NCBI GenBank assembly: GCA_036502625.1
Contig: DASXYG010000086.1
Coordinates: forward strand, 1 to 12,285
Reading direction: 5' to 3'
Source of the DNA: DASXYG01 sp036502625
GTDB lineage: Bacteria > Actinomycetota > Actinomycetes > Streptosporangiales > Streptosporangiaceae
DNA: 12,285 nucleotides
Part shown: piece by piece, positions 1-7,077 of the stretch
Position numbering within the stretch: position 1 is the first letter of the stretch
Layout of the letters: each line of letters begins with the position of its first letter
Program-made: the position numbers and the translations under genes
The notes under the pieces: generated by a model
Database searches by the model: none
What the model was told of the DNA's origin: nothing
The model's input: only the letters and a program-made list of their open reading frames with translations

Positions 1-41
1 ACCGGAGACCGGTCACGGGACGACGCCGCTGATCCGTACGG

Positions 42-1544
42 TCAGACCGTCGACTGGACCGGGATGGAGCGGGAGATCACGGTGTTGGCGGGCGGTGTGC
101 CGTCCGCCGGGCCGGCGTCGAGGATGCCCGTGTCGAGCAGCGCGAACTCCGAGGCGACGCCGGCGATGTCCTTCCCGAGGAAGTTGACGGCCGCGCGTAC
201 GCGCTCGGGGTCGGCCCCCGTCTCGGCCGCCCACCGCATGACCTCCGCCATCGCGAACAGGTAGCCGATCGTGCGGCCGGCCAGGACCATGTGCTCCTGC
301 CGCAGGTCACGGTCGAGGAACTGCAGGTCGGGCTGGTGTGCCCGGACGGCGGCCGCGGTCAGCGGCCACTCGGCCAGGAAGGCGCCGAGGCTTTTGCCCT
401 CGGTACGCGCCAGGCAGTACTCCGCGAGCTGTTGGCTCAGCAGGTCGTTGGAGCCGTCGAAGATCGTGAAGACCCGGGCGTCCAGGAACGCCTGCGCGGA
501 GATGTTCGTGGGGGAGTCGCAGCGGTAGCCCTCGCCGCCCACGAGCTGCTGGTAGTGGTGGGCCGAGCTGAGCATCCGCTCGGTCGCGACGGTCTTGATC
601 GCCTGCACGGCCGGGAACGACGCGAGCATGTCGCCCTTCATGTCCAGCCGGGTCTGGAGATGGTGGTTCAGCGCCTCGCAGATGGTGTACGACGTGTCGA
701 TCGCGGCGAGGCGGTAGCGGGCGAACCGGATCGCCGACAGCGGCGCCGGGCCGATCTGCCGGCCATCGGCGTACGCGTGGGCCTCGCGGCTGATGCGGCG
801 CAGGAAACCGCAGCCCATCGCCGCCATCATCGCCCGCGAGGCCATCAGCATCTCGACCATGGGCTGGAGCTTGCGGCCGTGGGTCGGGATTCTGCGGTAC
901 GCGGGGACGACCGCGTCGATCTCGTTGAGCCCGTAGTCGATCACCTTCAGGCCGAGCGGTTCGTACCGTTCCGCGGTGCGGAAACCCTCGCTGCGCTTGA
1001 CGATGAAGTAGCCGTACTCACGCCGCGGCCGGTCGTCGTTCTTGGCGCTGACCAGCCACCAGTCGGCGGAGAGGCTGAACGCCTGCCAGTGCTTGCGGCC
1101 ACGGATGTGGTAGCCGCCGTCGGCCTCCTCCCACGTGGTGGTCATGCCGGACATCGCCGACCCGCAGCCGGGCTCGGTCGAGGCGAATCCGGCGATCATC
1201 GGGTCGCCGCCGGAGAACTGCGGCAGCACCTCCCGCTTGGCCTCCTCGGTGGCGTACAGCGCGATGGGCCGCAGGGCCACGCTGGTCACGATCGTGGTGA
1301 ACATGCCGAGAGGCAGATGCCATTCCGACAACGTTTCCACGACGCGGCACATTTCGCTATGGCTGTCGCGCCCGCCGTACGCGCGGGGGATGGTGGGAAG
1401 CAATACGCCGCTGCGGACGCACAGCGCCCAGTCGTCCCCGGGCAGGTTCTCCTGCGGATATGTCGCCGAATCGAACTTGGGTGCGATTTCTTCGATGCCG
1501 GACATGAAATCGTCCGTCGATAGTGACGGAAGATGCTCGCCCAT
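42..1544 (-). CDS. Acyl-CoA dehydrogenase family flavoprotein, 500 aa, Asp in place of the usual catalytic Glu
   Basis: The family is FAD-dependent and oxidises acyl-CoA (or carrier-bound acyl) substrates to the alpha,beta-unsaturated form; the substrate here is unknown. The protein has the usual order: an N-terminal helical part, a central beta domain with the signature ASTEPGCGS near residues 121-129 and GRKHW near 149-153, and a C-terminal helical domain with GGEGY at 336-340. The motif that normally reads I-Y-E-G-T, where Glu is the base in most members, reads IFDGSND at 361-367, so Asp363 sits at that position. About 110 residues follow it, longer than a typical 380-400 aa member. I chose the ATG at 1544 because GGAGA lies just upstream (a tight spacing) and homology-like sequence begins there. 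The in-frame TTG at 1601 has no ribosome site. No electron-transfer flavoprotein or CoA ligase gene is nearby. Family assignment is firm; the role is not. Confidence 0.88.
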   Translation of the reverse strand: MGEHLPSLSTDDFMSGIEEIAPKFDSATYPQENLPGDDWALCVRSGVLLPTIPRAYGGRDSHSEMCRVVETLSEWHLPLGMFTTIVTSVALRPIALYATEEAKREVLPQFSGGDPMIAGFASTEPGCGSAMSGMTTTWEEADGGYHIRGRKHWQAFSLSADWWLVSAKNDDRPRREYGYFIVKRSEGFRTAERYEPLGLKVIDYGLNEIDAVVPAYRRIPTHGRKLQPMVEMLMASRAMMAAMGCGFLRRISREAHAYADGRQIGPAPLSAIRFARYRLAAIDTSYTICEALNHHLQTRLDMKGDMLASFPAVQAIKTVATERMLSSAHHYQQLVGGEGYRCDSPTNISAQAFLDARVFTIFDGSNDLLSQQLAEYCLARTEGKSLGAFLAEWPLTAAAVRAHQPDLQFLDRDLRQEHMVLAGRTIGYLFAMAEVMRWAAETGADPERVRAAVNFLGKDIAGVASEFALLDTGILDAGPADGTPPANTVISRSIPVQSTV

Positions 1545-1794
1545 GGTCTCCGTTCTCACAGGTTGGATTGTCGTCCCGAAACCGGAGGCACGGGACGGCA
1601 ATGAACGGATCTAATGTCTAACACGGCGAAGGAGCTACCGCGCGACCCCCCTCGAAATCACCGTCACCCGGGAGACGGCGTTCACTGCTTTATCGTGAAT
1701 ATGTACTCCACAAAATGCAAGACGACTTGACCTGCAAATATCTCAGTCGGTGATCATTTTACGGACGGACCGAAACCGGCTCGGGGTCGGGGTG
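1545..1794 (-). promoter_or_regulatory. Intergenic gap with probable promoter of the acyl-CoA dehydrogenase gene
   Basis: This 250-bp gap lies between the 3' end of the dehydratase gene and the start of the acyl-CoA dehydrogenase gene, both on the minus strand. The stretch 1685-1760 is clearly AT-richer than its surroundings, as expected for a promoter. On the minus strand TTGCAT (1715-1720) and CACGAT (1692-1697) are separated by 17 nt, a possible but weak -35/-10 pair; CGATAA overlapping it is an alternative. The resulting 5' leader would be about 140 nt. Close to the dehydratase stop, CCGA and TCGG flank a 7-nt loop, which is too weak to call a terminator. No gene is visible here. Confidence 0.35.
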
Positions 1795-3525
1795 TCAGTG
1801 GATGGCGGGCTCCGGAATCTCGCCGCCGGCGGCGAGGAAGTCGAAGTCGCAGCCCTGGTCGGCCTGGGTGATGTGCTGGGCGAAGAGGCGGCCGTAGCCG
1901 CGGGGGTACGGCGCCGGGCGGGGGGCCAGGGCGGCGCGGCGGCGTGCGAGTTCGGGCTCGTCGACCAGGAGGTCGAGGCGGCGGGACGGGACGTCCAGGC
2001 GGATGGGGTCACCGTCGCGGACCAGGGCCAGGGGGCCGCCGACGTGGGCCTCGGGGGCGACGTGCAGGACGCACGTTCCGTAGCTGGTGCCGCTCATCCG
2101 GGCGTCGGAGATGCGCACCATGTCGCGGACGCCTTCGCGCAGCAGCTTCTTCGGGATCGGCAGCATGCCCCACTCCGGCATGCCGGGGCCGCCGAGCGGG
2201 CCGGCGTGCCGCAGCACCAGGACCGAGTCCGCGGTGACGTCCAGGTCGTCGGCGTCGATGCGCGCGGCCAGGTCGTCGTAGTCGTCGAAGACCACCGCCG
2301 GGCCGGTGTGCGTGAGCAGCGCCGGGTCGGCGGCGGCGTGCTTGATCACGCAGCCGTCCGGGGCCAGCGAGCCCCGCAGCACGGCCAGGCCGCCCTCGGG
2401 GAACAGCGGCCGGTCGGCCGTACGGATCACCGCGTCGTCGTGGACGGGCGCGCCGGCGATGTTCTCCCCGAGCGTGCGGCCGTTCACCGTCGGCGCGTCC
2501 AGGTTCAGCAGGCCGCGGTCGCCGAGGCGGGCGAGCAGGCCGGGCAGGCCGCCCGCGTCGTAGAAGTCGGCCATGAGGTGGGCGCCGGACGGGCGGATGT
2601 CGGCGAGCACCGGCACCCGGCGGGCCAGCGTGTCGAACCGGTCGAGGTCCAGCGGGACCCCGGCGCGGCCGGCCATCGCGATCAGGTGGATCACGGAGTT
2701 CGTCGACCCGCTCAGCGCCAGCACCGTGGTGACCGCGTTGTCGAACGCCTCGGCGGTCAGCACGCCGCGCGGCCGTACGTCGTGCCACACCATCTCCACG
2801 GCGCGGCGTCCGGTGGCCGCGGCCATCCGGGCGTGCGGGGCGTACGCGGCGGGGATGGACGACGCGCCGGGCAGCGTCAGGCCCAGCGCCTCGGCGGCGG
2901 CCGTCATGGTGGACGCGGTGCCCATGGTCATGCAGTGGCCGGGGGAGCGGGCGATGCCGTCCTCGATGCCCCGCCATTCGCAGTCGCCGATCTCCCCGGC
3001 GCGCCTGGCGTCCCAGTACTTCCAGGCGTCCGAGCCGCTGCCCAGCACCTCGCGGCCCCAGCGGCCGGGCAGCATCGGCCCGGCGGGCAGGAAGATCGCC
3101 GGGATGTCCATGCTGGTGGCGCCCATCACCAGGCCGGGCGTGGTCTTGTCGCAGCCGCCCATCAGCACGGCGCCGTCGACCGGGTACGAGCGCAGCAGCT
3201 CCTCGGCCTCCATGGCGAGGAAGTTCCGGTACAGCATCGTGGTGGGCTTCTGGAACTGCTCGCCCAGCGACATCGCGGGCAACTCGACGGGGAAGCCGCC
3301 CGCCTGGAGGACGCCGCGCTTGACCTGCTCGGCGCGCTCGCGGAAGTGGGTGTGGCACGTGTTGAGGTCGCTCCACGTGTTGACGACCGCGATGACGGGC
3401 TTCCCCGCGTAGTCCTCCGGTCCGAAGCCCATCTGCTTGGCCCGCGACCGGTGGCCGAAGGACCGCAGGTCGTCCGGGCCGAACCAGCGGTGGCTGCGCA
3501 GTTCCTCGGGGGATCGCTCGCTCAT
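1795..3525 (-). CDS. IlvD/Edd family dehydratase, L-arabinonate/aldonate dehydratase type, 576 aa
   Basis: Members of this family use an iron-sulphur cluster and Mg2+ to dehydrate sugar acids to 2-keto-3-deoxy acids, or dihydroxy acids in branched-chain amino acid synthesis. Three cluster cysteines are visible: Cys57 in NTCHTHF, Cys125 in GGCDKTTPG and Cys198 in GHCMTMGTAST. Glu89 and Asp126 fit Mg2+ ligands, and Ser478 in DARMSGTSYGT fits the catalytic Ser. From memory, the Rhizobium leguminosarum L-arabinonate dehydratase has Cys59/127/200 and Ser480, a constant offset of two, which with the C-terminal RMSGTSYGT/HVAPEA context points to the [2Fe-2S] sugar-acid branch rather than true IlvD. 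The ATG at 3525 follows GAGGAGG at a 4-nt distance; a 73-residue upstream extension would run through the divergent gene and is rejected. It is divergent from the RraA-like gene at 3590. The exact substrate (arabinonate, xylonate, fuconate or other) is not determined. Confidence 0.9.
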   Translation of the reverse strand: MSERSPEELRSHRWFGPDDLRSFGHRSRAKQMGFGPEDYAGKPVIAVVNTWSDLNTCHTHFRERAEQVKRGVLQAGGFPVELPAMSLGEQFQKPTTMLYRNFLAMEAEELLRSYPVDGAVLMGGCDKTTPGLVMGATSMDIPAIFLPAGPMLPGRWGREVLGSGSDAWKYWDARRAGEIGDCEWRGIEDGIARSPGHCMTMGTASTMTAAAEALGLTLPGASSIPAAYAPHARMAAATGRRAVEMVWHDVRPRGVLTAEAFDNAVTTVLALSGSTNSVIHLIAMAGRAGVPLDLDRFDTLARRVPVLADIRPSGAHLMADFYDAGGLPGLLARLGDRGLLNLDAPTVNGRTLGENIAGAPVHDDAVIRTADRPLFPEGGLAVLRGSLAPDGCVIKHAAADPALLTHTGPAVVFDDYDDLAARIDADDLDVTADSVLVLRHAGPLGGPGMPEWGMLPIPKKLLREGVRDMVRISDARMSGTSYGTCVLHVAPEAHVGGPLALVRDGDPIRLDVPSRRLDLLVDEPELARRRAALAPRPAPYPRGYGRLFAQHITQADQGCDFDFLAAGGEIPEPAIH

Positions 3526-3589
3526 CACGCCTCCTCGGGTGCTGGGTGGATCGTTCCATACGGGCCGCGATGCCGGTATATGTGGCGGC
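3526..3589. promoter_or_regulatory. Divergent promoter spacer with two candidate operator palindromes
   Basis: Only 64 bp separate the dehydratase ATG from the RraA-like ATG, so promoters and any operator must be compact or overlap. Two inverted repeats are seen: TGGATCGTTCCA at 3547-3558 (TGGA/TCCA arms, 4-nt centre) and ATGCCG-N10-CGGCAT at 3570-3591, whose right arm includes the plus-strand start codon. TGGA/TCCA arms recall IclR-family half sites, but such short palindromes also occur by chance. A protein bound here could control both genes. Clear -35/-10 hexamers are not evident, and no regulator gene is next to the pair. Confidence 0.35.
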
Positions 3590-4288
3590 ATGACGGTGGA
3601 CGCGGAAGTACTCGAACTGCTCGGCCGGGCCAGTACGGCGACGATCAGTACGCAACTGTTCGCGCGCGGCCTGCGCAACGTGTACCTGGCCGGGGTCCGG
3701 CCGCTGAACCCGGACCGCGCGCGGTTCGCCGGCGAGGCGTACACGCTGCGCTACATCCCGGCCCGGGAGGACCTGGACCGCCTGGAGGTCTTCCAAGACT
3801 ACGACCACCCGCAGCGCCGCGCGATCGAGGCGGTGCCGCCGGGCCAGGTGCTGGTCATGGACTGCAGGGGCGACGCGCACGCCGCGTCCGCCGGGCACAT
3901 CCTGGCCACCCGGCTGGCCGTACGGGGCGCGGCGGCGCTGGTCACCGACGGTGCGCTGCGGGACAGCCCGGAGATCGCCCGGCTGGACCTCCCGGCGTTC
4001 AGCGCGGGCGTCTCGGCCACGACGAACCTGGCCCGGCACCACGCCGTGGACGCGCAGGTGCCCATCGGCTGCGCCGGGGTGCCGGTGTACCCGGGCGACG
4101 TGCTGGTCGGCGACGCCGAGGGGGTGGTGTGCGTACCGCGCGAGCTGGCCGCGGAGATCGCGGGGCCGGCCGCCGAGCAGGAACGGTTGGAGGAGTTCGT
4201 CCTCGGCGAGATCCAGGGCGGCGCGCCGCTGAGGGGCACGTACCCGCCGGACGCGGAGACCCGGGCGCGGTACGAGCGGGGTGGATGA
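3590..4288 (+). CDS. RraA/HMG-aldolase-like family protein, 232 aa, putative class II pyruvate aldolase or decarboxylase
   Basis: The fold family includes the RNase E regulator RraA and the metal-dependent HMG/CHA aldolases, which cleave 4-hydroxy-2-keto acids to pyruvate. The family core is visible: AGHILATRLAVRGAAALVTD followed by G-A-L-R124-D125, matching the Gly...Arg-Asp pattern that binds pyruvate and the divalent metal. The late region VPVYPGDVLVGDAEGVVCVP (165-184) supplies the usual acidic cluster and closing beta strand. The ATG at 3590 is chosen because family similarity starts within a few residues. Its ribosome site is weak (GGCGG), and a longer in-frame start at 3437 would overlap the dehydratase coding region. 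Actinobacteria use a different RNase E control setting, and pairing with a sugar-acid dehydratase favours an aldolase role on the 2-keto-3-deoxy product; that role is inferred. It converges with the FetB-type gene after 40 bp. Confidence 0.82.
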   Translation: MTVDAEVLELLGRASTATISTQLFARGLRNVYLAGVRPLNPDRARFAGEAYTLRYIPAREDLDRLEVFQDYDHPQRRAIEAVPPGQVLVMDCRGDAHAASAGHILATRLAVRGAAALVTDGALRDSPEIARLDLPAFSAGVSATTNLARHHAVDAQVPIGCAGVPVYPGDVLVGDAEGVVCVPRELAAEIAGPAAEQERLEEFVLGEIQGGAPLRGTYPPDAETRARYERGG

Positions 4289-4328
4289 GGGGGCGGGGCG
4301 GCGTGCGCGGGCGGCGGTTGCGGGGGCT

Positions 4329-5099
4329 TCAGGGGGTCGGGCGGATGCGGCCGCGGGCGACGAGCTCGATCGTGACGAGGATGGCGATCGCCTCGACCGC
4401 CAGCAGCGCGATCAGGACGAAGAGCTGCACCGCGCCCGCGGCCAGCGGTGACGCGCCGCCGAGGAGCATGCCGACGAACGCGCCGGGCAGCGTGACGAGC
4501 CCGACCGTACGGGTCTGGTCCAGGGCGGGGATCAAGGCGGTCGCGGCGGCCGGGCGGCAGATCTCCACGGCGGCGTCGCGGTCGGGCAGGCCGACGGACA
4601 GCGCCGCCTCCACCTCGCCGCGCCGCTGCCGCAACTCGTCCACGGCGCGCCGTCCGGACAGCGCGGTCGCGGTCAGCGCACCCCCGATGAGGATGCCGGA
4701 GATCGGGATCAGCACGATGCCCCGCGGTGGCACGAGCCCGGTGAGGAGTAGAATCGCGATCACCGGCCCGGCCCCCGCGGCGATGGGCACCGCCGCCCAC
4801 CAAGCGGACCGGTCGCGGGTGACGCGCCGCCCCGCCGTACGAGCCGCCACGGTATACATCACCAGGATGAACGCCCCGACGAGCGGCCCGTACCTGATGA
4901 TCCACGCGATGATCAGCGACACCACACCAAGCTGAAGCAGCGCGCGGCCCCCAGAGCCGACCACCGCCCACCCGTAGCCCAGCTTCCCCAGCGCCGCGAC
5001 CGCGGCCGCGGCCACGAGCAGGAAGCCCATCACAATGCCGAGCGTGGGCGTCACGGGGAGCAGCGTGGACGCACGCACAACACCCGCGACCACGATCAT
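4329..5099 (-). CDS. fetB: FetB/UPF0014 family ABC transporter permease, 256 aa
   Basis: In E. coli FetB is the membrane subunit of the FetAB transporter linked to iron export and peroxide tolerance; the family is also known as UPF0014 or YbbM. About six to seven hydrophobic segments are visible, roughly at 17-38, 54-69, 71-86, 103-121, 127-147 and 205-247. The conserved family block before the last helices reads DQTRTVGLVTLPGAFVGMLL at 194-213, followed by GGASPLAAGAVQLFVL. The ATG at 5099 is the only sensible start and begins a hydrophobic N-terminus; the upstream site is weak (AAGG about 8 nt before). The length is normal. The partner ATPase (FetA type) is not next to it: the plus-strand neighbour is the RraA-like gene and upstream is a non-coding repeat zone. 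It may pair with an ATPase encoded elsewhere. Whether it moves iron is not shown by the sequence. Confidence 0.88.
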   Translation of the reverse strand: MIVVAGVVRASTLLPVTPTLGIVMGFLLVAAAAVAALGKLGYGWAVVGSGGRALLQLGVVSLIIAWIIRYGPLVGAFILVMYTVAARTAGRRVTRDRSAWWAAVPIAAGAGPVIAILLLTGLVPPRGIVLIPISGILIGGALTATALSGRRAVDELRQRRGEVEAALSVGLPDRDAAVEICRPAAATALIPALDQTRTVGLVTLPGAFVGMLLGGASPLAAGAVQLFVLIALLAVEAIAILVTIELVARGRIRPTP

Positions 5100-5481
5100 G
5101 AGCCGACCTTAAGCCCATGGCTCGGGAGGGGGGTGCTGGTGTCTGGTCTCGCGGTCGCCGGGAGGGGCCGCAGGGTTGTGGCTCCGCGGGGGCGGGTTGT
5201 GGGGATGGGGCGGGGTTGCGGGCGGCGATCGGGCCGGGGTGTGTGAGGGCAAAGGCCGCGCTGCGCGCGACAGATTTCCCGCGCCCAAGGCCGGCGTCCA
5301 GGTTGGGCCGCGGGCTATCGCTCACAGCCCAGCGGACCGCCACCGGCCCGTCCCGGGATGCCCTCGCTGAGAGTCCGCTCGGTGCTCGGGGGTCTGGGTG
5401 TGGGGAGGGGAGGATCGCCGCCGCATCCCCGGGGTTCTGGGTCGGACGGGGGCGTGGCCGGTCGGGATCGCTGCGTTATGT
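5100..5481. other. Non-coding G-rich intergenic stretch
   Basis: No frame here shows actinobacterial codon bias, a ribosome site or a recognisable domain. The plus strand is G-rich with many GGGG runs. It should contain the promoter for the FetB-type gene near 5100-5180, but I cannot point to hexamers. The only structured item is an inverted copy of a repeat core at 5250-5273, listed separately. Confidence 0.6.
5250..5273 (-). repeat. Inverted copy of the GC-hairpin repeat core
   Basis: Read on the minus strand this segment matches the core of the three repeats at 5482-5850 (CTGTCGCGCG...GCGCGGCCTTTG) with one difference in the loop. The central CGCGC-N3-GCGCG stem of 5 bp is kept intact while the loop base has changed. 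That pattern fits a palindromic dispersed element of the REP type. Confidence 0.6.
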
Positions 5482-5850
5482 GTGCAGCCCGTGGCCTCGC
5501 TGAGAAGGTGCCGAGCTGAGGTCGCGGGGGGGGGTGCTGTCGCGCGGAGCGCGGCCTTTGGCGGTTGCGTTTCTGGGAGTGCGAGGACCCGGGGAGATGC
5601 CCGGGTCAGGCTGGTTAAGGGCGTCAGCTTCGCGGCTCCGCTGAGGAGACGTGGCACTGAGGGCGCGGGGGTCTGTCGCGCGGAGCGCGGCCTTTGGTGG
5701 TTGCGTTTCCGGGAGTGCGGGCTACCGGGGGGATGCCCGGATTGGGGCTGATTAAGGGCGTCAGCCTCGCGGCCCCGCTGAGGGGACGTGGCACTGAGGG
5801 CGCGGGGGGTCTGTCGCGCGGAGCGCGGCGTTTGGGGGGTGCGCTTCGGG
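5482..5850 (+). repeat. Three tandem copies of a roughly 137-bp repeat
   Basis: Copies run about 5482-5618, 5619-5755 and 5756-5850, the last truncated. The anchor CTGTCGCGCGGAGCGCGG starts at 5537, 5673 and 5811, giving periods of 136 and 138 bp. Each unit contains CTGAGG-like and GCACTGAGG-like sequence, a GC-rich run, the anchor with its CGCGC-GGA-GCGCG mini hairpin and (C/G)TTTGG, then GGGAGTGCG, GATGCCCGG and TTAAGGGCGTCAGC. Copies 2 and 3 are the closest pair; copy 1 is diverged in its first 40 bp. Periods that are not multiples of three and the lack of codon bias argue against coding. The array ends just downstream of the 3' end of the secreted protein gene. Confidence 0.8.
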
Positions 5851-5924
5851 AGCCCTGGACGGGCGGGGTTGCGGGGGCGTACGGGCGGGGCTGGGAGCGC
5901 GTACGGGAGGGAGCGGGGGCCGGG

Positions 5925-7022
5925 TTAGAGGACGGAGATGTGGACGTGGTCGAAGTGGTTGGCCGTGATGCTGCCGCGGTCTTCCATGGGGTCCCAGCCG
6001 CCGCCGGCGCGGATGTCCCAGATGCGTTGTTTCCAGATGATGTATTTCACGCCTAGCTTTGAGGCGTTCGTGATGGCGTACTGGGCGACCTTGTCGCCGT
6101 GGGCCTGGGCGGCGGGGGAGGGCATTTTGCCGCCGGTGCTCTCCATGAAGTCGCAGGCGGTGCCGGTGCCGTGGTCCTGGTCGCCGGCGCGGAAGCAGCC
6201 GATCGTGGGGAACGGGCCGAAACGCTGGTCGATGATCGTGCGTACGTTGCGCATGCGGGGCGTGACGTGGTCGCCGACCAGGGGGGACTTGCCCTTCGGC
6301 GCGCCGTCGGGGCGGCTGGACGGGGTCTGCGGCTTGTACTTCGCCAGCAGCTTCTGCACCTGGGTGCGCCGCTTGTTCAGCCGGGTGATCAGCTTGCGTA
6401 CGCTGCCGATCTTGCCGGTGGCGGTGCGCTTGGCGGTCTGCGCGCGGTCGGCCATGCCGGTGAGGTCGTGGACGCGCTGGCCGTTGCCGCGCGCGAGGTG
6501 CTCGATGACGGCGACGTCGCGCATCATGGAGTCGGCGTTGCCGCTGAACATCATCGGCAGCGGGTTCTCCCCGGCGAACGATCCGGACATCGGGCCGTCG
6601 CTGGTGTACGAAACCGCGGCCAGCCGGCGTACCTTCAGCAGCGCGCCCCGGAGGTCGCGGTTGAGCCTCGTCGACTGCCGCTCGGCCTTCCTGGCGGCGC
6701 TGCGGGCGTCGTCGAGCGCGGCGATGTTCCCCCGGTATTGCTTCGACAGGCTCTTCGCCTGCTTCTCCAGCTTGGCGAGCTCCTTCTTGGACGGGTCGGC
6801 CGGCGCGGCCAGCGGCGCGGCGGGCGCGCGGTGCGGTACGGCGCGCGGCGCGGCGCTCGCGGGCGCGGGTACGAGGAAGGCCGTGGCCGTCAGCGCGGCG
6901 ACGGCGGCGGCGAGCCTGCGGCGGCCTCCGCCGGGTGTGCGCGGCGCGTCGCCTGCGATCGGGCCGCGCGGTGGGCGGCCGGGCGCATGGCGGCCGGTGC
7001 CGGACCGGTGAGCGTCTTCCAT
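5925..7022 (-). CDS. Secreted coiled-coil protein with C-terminal ARB-07466-like, LAS/M15-type putative peptidase domain, 365 aa
   Basis: The N-terminus has an Arg-rich n-region, a hydrophobic stretch at about 37-51 and PAPASA before a likely cleavage near residue 57, so export is predicted. Residues 78-130 and 190-230 are charged, heptad-like coiled-coil helices, as in many cell-wall hydrolases and their activators. The C-terminal domain (about 250-365) holds GCFRAGDQDHGTGTACDF at 275-292 and HFDHVH at 356-361. H-x6-D (His284, Asp291) and a final H-x-H resemble the zinc ligands of LAS/M15 D-Ala-D-Ala peptidases, with Glu347 a possible base; Cys276 and Cys290 could form a disulphide. The ATG at 7022 follows GGAGAGGAG by 6 nt. 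I recognise the domain as the actinobacterial ARB-07466-like type, whose activity I do not know to be proven. It lies downstream of the gentisate operon but is probably separate from it. Confidence 0.85.
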   Translation of the reverse strand: MEDAHRSGTGRHAPGRPPRGPIAGDAPRTPGGGRRRLAAAVAALTATAFLVPAPASAAPRAVPHRAPAAPLAAPADPSKKELAKLEKQAKSLSKQYRGNIAALDDARSAARKAERQSTRLNRDLRGALLKVRRLAAVSYTSDGPMSGSFAGENPLPMMFSGNADSMMRDVAVIEHLARGNGQRVHDLTGMADRAQTAKRTATGKIGSVRKLITRLNKRRTQVQKLLAKYKPQTPSSRPDGAPKGKSPLVGDHVTPRMRNVRTIIDQRFGPFPTIGCFRAGDQDHGTGTACDFMESTGGKMPSPAAQAHGDKVAQYAITNASKLGVKYIIWKQRIWDIRAGGGWDPMEDRGSITANHFDHVHISVL

Positions 7023-7054
7023 CCTGCTCTCCTCTCCGCCCGTTGACCTGACCC

Positions 7055-7077
7055 GTGGACCCTGATCGCGGGTCCAC
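7055..7077. promoter_or_regulatory. Perfect 8-bp inverted repeat between the gentisate operon and the secreted-protein gene
   Basis: GTGGACCC and GGGTCCAC flank a 7-nt loop. The element is 32 nt before the secreted-protein start and about 80 nt after the genH stop, in a 136-bp gap. It could terminate the gentisate operon, act as an operator or fold in the leader of the secreted-protein mRNA. No T-run follows on the minus strand, which weakens a simple intrinsic terminator reading, although actinobacterial terminators often lack one. Confidence 0.5.

Noticed and set aside
1..41. ACCGG-AGA-CCGGT inverted repeat and a possible GTG start of a next gene at the left edge
   Set aside because: The stem is only 5 bp, there is no ribosome site before the GTG, and the window ends, so neither a terminator nor a gene can be supported.
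3526..3744. N-terminal extension of the dehydratase by 73 residues
   Set aside because: It would overlap the divergent gene's start, lacks family similarity, and the ATG at 3525 has a strong GAGGAGG site.
4289..4328. Possible bidirectional terminator between the convergent RraA-like and FetB-type genes
   Set aside because: The 40-bp gap is G-rich but I find no stem-loop of useful length or T-run.
1750..4935. Very long plus-strand open frame of more than 1000 codons
   Set aside because: It lies antisense to the dehydratase and FetB-type genes and in another frame of the RraA-like gene. Its translation is low-complexity Gly/Arg/Ala/Val without domains, the usual high-GC shadow.
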